Assembly (NCBI GenBank): GCA_964508895.1
Contig: CAZDWF010000121.1
Location: forward strand, 1 to 10,386
From: M55B132 sp964508895
Lineage (GTDB): Bacteria; Bacteroidota; Bacteroidia; Bacteroidales; B18-G4
DNA length: 10,386 bases
Reading direction: 5' to 3'
In this document: positions 6,449-10,386 of the stretch, piece by piece
Numbering within the stretch: the first letter of the stretch is position 1
Layout: every line of letters starts with the position of its first letter
The notes under the pieces: generated by a model
The model's input: the letters and a program-made list of their open reading frames with translations, nothing else
Databases searched by the model: none
Told to the model about the DNA's origin: nothing
Translations under genes and position numbers: made by a program

Positions 6449-7060
6449 CTAGATAAATACAAAAAGCCCCAGCATCAAAAATAACCCCACTCCAAATCCT
6501 GAATAAACCTGGGCAGGTGAATGCTCATTGAGTTGCAGTCGCGCATAACCCACAAGTCCTGAAGCAATAATTATTGTTATAATTAATATTGGAAGGTTTA
6601 TCATCAGTACCAGCGATAGTCCAATGAAAGCTCCAAGCATGCCACCCACAGCCATCATGTGTATGCTTATTTTCCAGAAGAAATTTATAATGAGCGCAAC
6701 AACAACCGTGAAAGTCATACCTATAATAAAGAAATAAAAGATAGGTGAGATCTGCAGCTTCTTAATTAAATAATAAGCCAGGTAATAAAATATTATTGTT
6801 CCGATAAATGGGAGCACCCGGTCTTCTTTTGTCTTCAAGTACAGCGACTTAACTATCCCCCTATTATAAAGTATCAGAATGAAAAATGTAGGCAACAGAA
6901 AGGTTGATACAAATACGATCAAAAGTATCATCCACTTTGCTGAAGCTGGTATCACCAGTGAAAAGAATGCATTGAGATTAAATAATACTATAAATCCATA
7001 GGTTGGTATCAGTAAAGGCTGAAATAATAGTGAAATGACTTTTGCGAGCTTGCTGTCCAT
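6449..7060 (-). CDS. multispanning membrane protein, PAP2-like with decayed active-site motifs
   Basis: This is a 203-residue protein with about six hydrophobic segments (roughly residues 17-37, 43-65, 84-99, 105-128, 139-170, 187-203). Its layout resembles the PAP2 phosphatase fold. Motif 1 (KxxxxxxRP) is represented by KTKEDRVLP (76-84) without the RP pair. Motif 2 (PSGH) is reduced to ISIH (131-134). Motif 3 (SRxxxxxHxxxD) is ARLQLNEHSPAQ (173-184), keeping Arg174 and His180 but with Ala for Ser and Gln for Asp. The protein may therefore be a non-catalytic relative, or its substrate chemistry may differ. Similar Bacteroidota proteins are annotated as PAP2 family or hypothetical. It follows rpoN in the same direction but has its own candidate promoter (7081-7088), with repeat copy 3 between. 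The call of an integral inner-membrane protein is firm; the enzyme function is not. Confidence 0.72.
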   Translation of the reverse strand: MDSKLAKVISLLFQPLLIPTYGFIVLFNLNAFFSLVIPASAKWMILLIVFVSTFLLPTFFILILYNRGIVKSLYLKTKEDRVLPFIGTIIFYYLAYYLIKKLQISPIFYFFIIGMTFTVVVALIINFFWKISIHMMAVGGMLGAFIGLSLVLMINLPILIITIIIASGLVGYARLQLNEHSPAQVYSGFGVGLFLMLGLFVFI

Positions 7061-7080
7061 ATTTGCTTTCTTGAGATTGG

Positions 7081-7088
7081 CAAAGATA
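7081..7088 (-). promoter_or_regulatory. -7 element upstream of the PAP2-like gene
   Basis: TATCTTTG on the minus strand matches TAnnTTTG and is identical to the element of the beta-barrel gene. The predicted start is near 7074, giving a leader of about 14 bases before the ATG at 7060. The -33 region is weak. It suggests that this gene can be transcribed independently of rpoN. Confidence 0.45.
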
Positions 7089-7119
7089 GTGGTAAAATGT
7101 TAAATTAATTCCATATAGC

Positions 7120-7211
7120 TGATTCCTTATTCCAAATTTGGGGCAGTGCCAACAACTATATGCACGAAAAAAATAAGAAATACGGAATACGTAATCTTGA
7201 ATATGGAATCA
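7120..7211 (-). repeat. palindrome-ended interspersed element, copy 3 (diverged)
   Basis: This 92-base element has left end TGATTCCTTATTCCAAATTT and right end TGATTCCATATTCAAG (read on the minus strand). Its middle is recognisably related to copies 1 and 2 (TGCACGAA and AGAAATACGGAATA are shared) but carries many substitutions and small indels. It is therefore the oldest or least constrained copy. Its right end overlaps the TGA stop of rpoN (7209-7211). An outer ATTCCATA (7109-7116) precedes the left end, as in the other copies. It separates rpoN from the promoter of the PAP2-like gene. Confidence 0.82.
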
Positions 7212-8690
7212 TTGCAGTTCCTTACGAAGTCTCGCAACAGGAATACTCAGCTGTTCCCTGTATTTTGCAACAGTTCTACGGGCGATATTATATCCTCTTT
7301 CTTTCAGGATGGTAGTTAATTGTTCATCGGTATGAGGCTTGCTTTTGTTCTCACTTTCAATACATTCAGATAGTATCTTTTTTATTTCTCTGGTTGAGAC
7401 CTCTTCACCTGATTCCATTTGCATCGACTCAGAAAAGAAGCTTTTTAGCAGGAAAGTACCGAAAGGTGTTTGAACATATTTGCTGTTTGCCACCCTTGAT
7501 ATAGTAGAAATATCCAGATTGACAATTTCTGCAATATTTTTGAGTATCATGGGTTTAAGCATGGTTTCATCACCATTAAGAAAATACTCTCTCTGATATT
7601 CCATTATGGCACTCATGGTAATAAAGAGTGTATGTTGTCTTTGTTTAATGGCTTCCATAAACCATTTTGCTGAGTCGATCTTTTGTTTGATAAACATAAA
7701 AGCATCTTTACTTTGTTTATTCTTTTTATTCTCAGCGTAGGTTTCCATTATATCCACATAGGTTCTATTGAGCCTTAGTTCGGGAGTATTTCTTGAGCTT
7801 AAACTTAGTTCCAGCACACCATCATTATTGGTGATAATAAAATCGGGTATAATATAATGGTTGGTACGAACAGTCTCACTGATTGAATTCCCCGGCTTGG
7901 GATTAAGCTTCAGTACTTCATCGATAGCTTTTTTAAGTTCTGGCTCAGTGATCTTTGCTCTTTTAATAATTTTCTCGTAATGCTTTTTTGTAAACTCATT
8001 AAAATATTGTTCCAGGATGGTGATAGCCAGTTCAACCGAAGGTGTTTTATGTTCTATTCTTTCAAGCTGAAGCAATAGGCATTCTTTCAGATTTCGCGCG
8101 CCCACACCGGGAGGATCAAGTTCCTGGATGATTCTTAACACACTGATGATCTCTTCAACATTTGTATCCACATTCTGAGAAAAGGCAAGATCATCTACCA
8201 TGGCATGTATATCCCTGTTCAGATATCCTGCATCATCAAGGTTACCAATAATATTCTCAGCAATTCTTATTTCTTTCTCACTCAAGCTTCTCAGTCCGAG
8301 CTGGTCAAGTAAAAAATCCTGAAAGCTTTTTCCGGACGCAAAGGGTATTTCCTTATTGTCATCCTGCGATCTCTGGTTATTGGAAGCCAGTCTGTAGGAA
8401 GGAATCTCATCATCATCCATATAATCGCCCAGGTCGAACTCATCATCATTGCTATTATCGTAATCATCCTTCTCGGTATCATTGACATCATCCTTATCAT
8501 CAGTCATATCCTGGGAATCATCCTGAGTAGTGTCAGAATCAGACATTTCATCAAGGGCGGGATTTTCTTCTATTTCCTGTTTAATACGCTGTTCCAATGC
8601 TGCAGAAGGGATTTGCAACAGCTTCATGAGCAATATCTGCTGTGGTGACAGCTTTTGCAATAGTTTCTGTTGTAGCCTTTGGTTGAGCAT
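7209..8690 (-). CDS. rpoN: RNA polymerase sigma-54 factor
   Basis: This 493-residue protein is sigma-54, which directs core RNA polymerase to -24/-12 promoters and needs an AAA+ enhancer-binding activator to melt DNA. Region I is the glutamine/leucine-rich N-terminus (LNQRLQQKLLQKLSPQQILL, to about 45, ending EIEENPALDE). Region II is a strongly acidic Asp/Glu-rich linker (about 47-97). The core-binding region carries DPPGVGARNLKECLLLQL (192-209). The helix-turn-helix is NIAEIVNLDISTISRVANSKYVQTP (385-409, split here only by description), and the diagnostic RpoN box ARRTVAKYRE is at 470-479. I start it at the ATG at 8690 because MLNQRLQQKL matches the usual family beginning. The frame extends 29 codons upstream (to 8777), but that part does not resemble sigma-54. 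It follows asnS by about 106 bases and may be cotranscribed. Its TGA stop lies within repeat copy 3. No activator gene is present in the window. Confidence 0.96.
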   Translation of the reverse strand: MLNQRLQQKLLQKLSPQQILLMKLLQIPSAALEQRIKQEIEENPALDEMSDSDTTQDDSQDMTDDKDDVNDTEKDDYDNSNDDEFDLGDYMDDDEIPSYRLASNNQRSQDDNKEIPFASGKSFQDFLLDQLGLRSLSEKEIRIAENIIGNLDDAGYLNRDIHAMVDDLAFSQNVDTNVEEIISVLRIIQELDPPGVGARNLKECLLLQLERIEHKTPSVELAITILEQYFNEFTKKHYEKIIKRAKITEPELKKAIDEVLKLNPKPGNSISETVRTNHYIIPDFIITNNDGVLELSLSSRNTPELRLNRTYVDIMETYAENKKNKQSKDAFMFIKQKIDSAKWFMEAIKQRQHTLFITMSAIMEYQREYFLNGDETMLKPMILKNIAEIVNLDISTISRVANSKYVQTPFGTFLLKSFFSESMQMESGEEVSTREIKKILSECIESENKSKPHTDEQLTTILKERGYNIARRTVAKYREQLSIPVARLRKELQ

Positions 8691-8796
8691 ATAATATAAA
8701 TATTCCTGCTTTAAAATATAAAATTCAAATACCTTAAATTCGAGATGTAATTTAGTCATTCTTTGCCAGAATTGCAACGTATTTATTCATTGCAAA

Positions 8797-10236
8797 TTAA
8801 AACTCGGCATTTTTAGGTGTACGAGGAAATGGAATTACATCACGTATGTTACCCATCCCTGTAACATAAAGCATTAAACGTTCAAACCCCAGTCCAAAAC
8901 CGCTATGTGGAACAGTTCCAAATTTTCTTGTCTCAAGATACCACCACATCGATTCTTCTGGTATATTCATCTCTTTCATCCTTGCATATAATTTATCATA
9001 TACTTCTTCCCTTTGCGATCCACCAATGATCTCTCCTATTCCAGGGAAGAGCACATCCATCCCTCTTACCGTTTTTCCGTCATCATTTTGCTTCATATAA
9101 AAAGCCTTGATCTCTTTCGGATAATCAGTTACCATCACCGGCTTTTTATAATATTTCTCAACTAAAAACCTCTCATGCTCCGACTGAAAGTCTACACCCC
9201 ATTCATCCACAGGATATTGAAATCTTTTCTTCTTGTTTGGCTTTGAGTTTCTTAAAATATCAAATGCCTGTGTGTAGGTGATCCTTTCAAAGGAGTTATT
9301 CAACACAAACTCAAGGCGTTCAATCAGATTCATCAAAGATCTCTCATCCTGTTTTTTCTTATTCTCTTCGTCCATAAACCTTTTATTCAGGAATTCAAGG
9401 TCTTCGCTACAGTTATCCAGTGCATATTTAACAAGATATTTAAGCATTTCCTCGGCCAGGTCCATGTTATCGTTAATATCATAGAATGCCATCTCCGGTT
9501 CTATCATCCAGAACTCAGCAAGATGTCGTGAGGTATTTGAATTTTCAGCCCTGAAGGTTGGCCCGAAAGTATAAACATTCGACATGGCAAGGGCAGCCAG
9601 TTCAGCTTCAAGCTGACCTGAAACTGTTAGGTTTGTTTCTTTGCCAAAAAAATCCTGACTGTAATCTACCTTTCCTTCTTCATTCACAGGAGGGTTTTTA
9701 TCATCCAGGATGGATACCCTGAACATTTCACCGGCACCTTCTGCATCAGATCCTGTTATGATCGGTGTGTGAATATTGTAAAAACCTTTATCGTTGAAAA
9801 ATTTATGCACTGCAAATATCATTGCATGTCTTATGCGTGTAATCGCAGAAAAAGTTGATGTACGAAATCTCAGATGTGCTTTCTCACGTAAAAATTCCAA
9901 TGAATGTTTCTTTGGCTGCAAGGGATATTCATCAGGATCGGCTTCACCCAGAACTTCAAGCTTCTCAGCAACGAGTTCAACTTTCTGACCACTACCCCGT
10001 GATTCAACCAATTTTCCTGTAACAGAAACAGCAGCTCCGGTTTGTGCATTGATAATATCTTCCTCATTGATCTCATCAAGATCAACCACAACCTGCAAAT
10101 TATGTATGGTAGTACCATCATTTATTGCAACAAACGCTACATTTTTACTTCCTCTTTTGGTTCGTACCCATGCCATAACATTTACGGTCTTACCAACTTT
10201 TTCACCCCTGAGCAATTCTTTGATATTTGTTCGCAT
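8797..10236 (-). CDS. asnS: asparaginyl-tRNA synthetase (asparagine--tRNA ligase)
   Basis: This is a class IIb aminoacyl-tRNA synthetase of 479 residues that charges tRNA-Asn with asparagine using ATP in the cytoplasm. The N-terminal OB-fold anticodon-binding domain covers about 12-97 (VNVMAWVRTKRGSKNVAFVA). The catalytic domain contains TPIITGSDAEGAGEMF, motif 2 at FRAENSNTSRHLAEFWMIE (228-246) and motif 3 at GFGLGFERL (446-454), followed by the usual end IRDVIPFPRTPKNAEF. An internal insertion (about 175-202) is usual for bacterial AsnRS of this type. Length and motifs indicate an intact enzyme, and AsnRS rather than AspRS from the shorter, GAD-domain-free architecture. I chose the ATG at 10236 because a GGAG (10243-10246) lies 6 bases upstream. 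An in-frame ATG at 10248 would add four residues. rpoN follows in the same direction. Confidence 0.97.
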   Translation of the reverse strand: MRTNIKELLRGEKVGKTVNVMAWVRTKRGSKNVAFVAINDGTTIHNLQVVVDLDEINEEDIINAQTGAAVSVTGKLVESRGSGQKVELVAEKLEVLGEADPDEYPLQPKKHSLEFLREKAHLRFRTSTFSAITRIRHAMIFAVHKFFNDKGFYNIHTPIITGSDAEGAGEMFRVSILDDKNPPVNEEGKVDYSQDFFGKETNLTVSGQLEAELAALAMSNVYTFGPTFRAENSNTSRHLAEFWMIEPEMAFYDINDNMDLAEEMLKYLVKYALDNCSEDLEFLNKRFMDEENKKKQDERSLMNLIERLEFVLNNSFERITYTQAFDILRNSKPNKKKRFQYPVDEWGVDFQSEHERFLVEKYYKKPVMVTDYPKEIKAFYMKQNDDGKTVRGMDVLFPGIGEIIGGSQREEVYDKLYARMKEMNIPEESMWWYLETRKFGTVPHSGFGLGFERLMLYVTGMGNIRDVIPFPRTPKNAEF

Positions 10237-10269
10237 TAATTTCTCCATTTCAAATTCGTATTATAAATG

Positions 10270-10277
10270 CAAAAATA
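10270..10277 (-). promoter_or_regulatory. candidate -7 element for asnS
   Basis: TATTTTTG on the minus strand fits TAnnTTTG. Transcription would begin near 10263, about 27 bases before the chosen asnS ATG. The -33 element is not clear. It would also serve rpoN if the two are cotranscribed. Confidence 0.4.
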
Positions 10278-10386
10278 CATTTTTTAAGCTGAATTATTCA
10301 TAAGTTTTCATCATGTAAAGTTAAAATACGAATATCAGCCACATCAGCAACAAATCGGAATAATATCATTAATTGATTTTCTTCCA

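Noticed and set aside
6244..6462. Frame running through the N gap
   Set aside because: About half of it is undetermined and the rest is repeat copy 2 translated. It also overlaps the end of the PAP2-like gene.
5645..7211. CRISPR array or integron attC sites for the three repeats
   Set aside because: The copies are 500-900 bases apart with genes between them, have no regular spacers, and lack attC R-box core sequences. No cas or integrase gene is present.
8291..8500. 69-codon frame rich in Met/Ile within rpoN
   Set aside because: It is an out-of-frame reading of the Asp-rich (GAT) region II of sigma-54.
8691..8777. Extended N-terminus of sigma-54
   Set aside because: The 29 extra residues do not resemble region I. 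The family start motif begins at the ATG at 8690.

Overview
The window looks like a piece of a Bacteroidota (Bacteroidetes) chromosome. The signs are a large secreted protein with a type IX secretion (T9SS) C-terminal sorting tail, a small protein with a C-terminal sorting-like end (short motif, hydrophobic helix, basic tail), Bacteroidota-style -7 promoter octamers (TAnnTTTG) upstream of several genes, a free-standing four-helix-bundle (S23/IVS-type) protein, and asnS next to rpoN. The sequence is AT-rich and comes from a draft scaffold: a run of exactly 100 N lies at 6324-6423.

Layout. Positions 1-54 hold the first 18 codons of a probable exported protein on the minus strand. Just upstream are a doubtful 60-codon ORF and a good promoter at 275-307. 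Positions 308-871 have no gene but end in a cluster of degenerate interspersed repeats (759-870) that stops one base from the next gene's stop codon. Positions 872-4508 hold a two-gene minus-strand unit: an 1129-residue multidomain T9SS cargo (LamG, two tandem repeat domains, FN3-like domain, sorting tail) followed 7 bases later by a 79-residue sorting-signal-like protein. A 453-base divergent intergenic region leads to a plus-strand outer-membrane beta-barrel gene (4962-5615). The rest is on the minus strand. Read in transcription order from the right, it is asnS (asparaginyl-tRNA synthetase), rpoN (sigma-54), a multispanning PAP2-like membrane protein with decayed catalytic motifs, and a four-helix-bundle protein.

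The most unusual feature is a family of roughly 92-98 base elements with near-palindromic ends at 5645-5742, 6248-6439 (interrupted by the N gap) and 7120-7211. All three have the same orientation, and each lies at the 3' end of a minus-strand gene. In two cases the TGATTC end of the element supplies the TGA stop codon. Copies 1 and 2 share 55 consecutive identical bases and bracket the four-helix-bundle gene, so the unit may be an IVS-like repeat/gene cassette outside rRNA. That reading is inference. The elements could equally be bidirectional 3'-end structures or terminators.

Functionally, asnS and rpoN are housekeeping genes (translation; alternative sigma factor). The left half is cell-surface and secretion-related. 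I see no CRISPR array, rRNA, tRNA, transposase or defence operon here.
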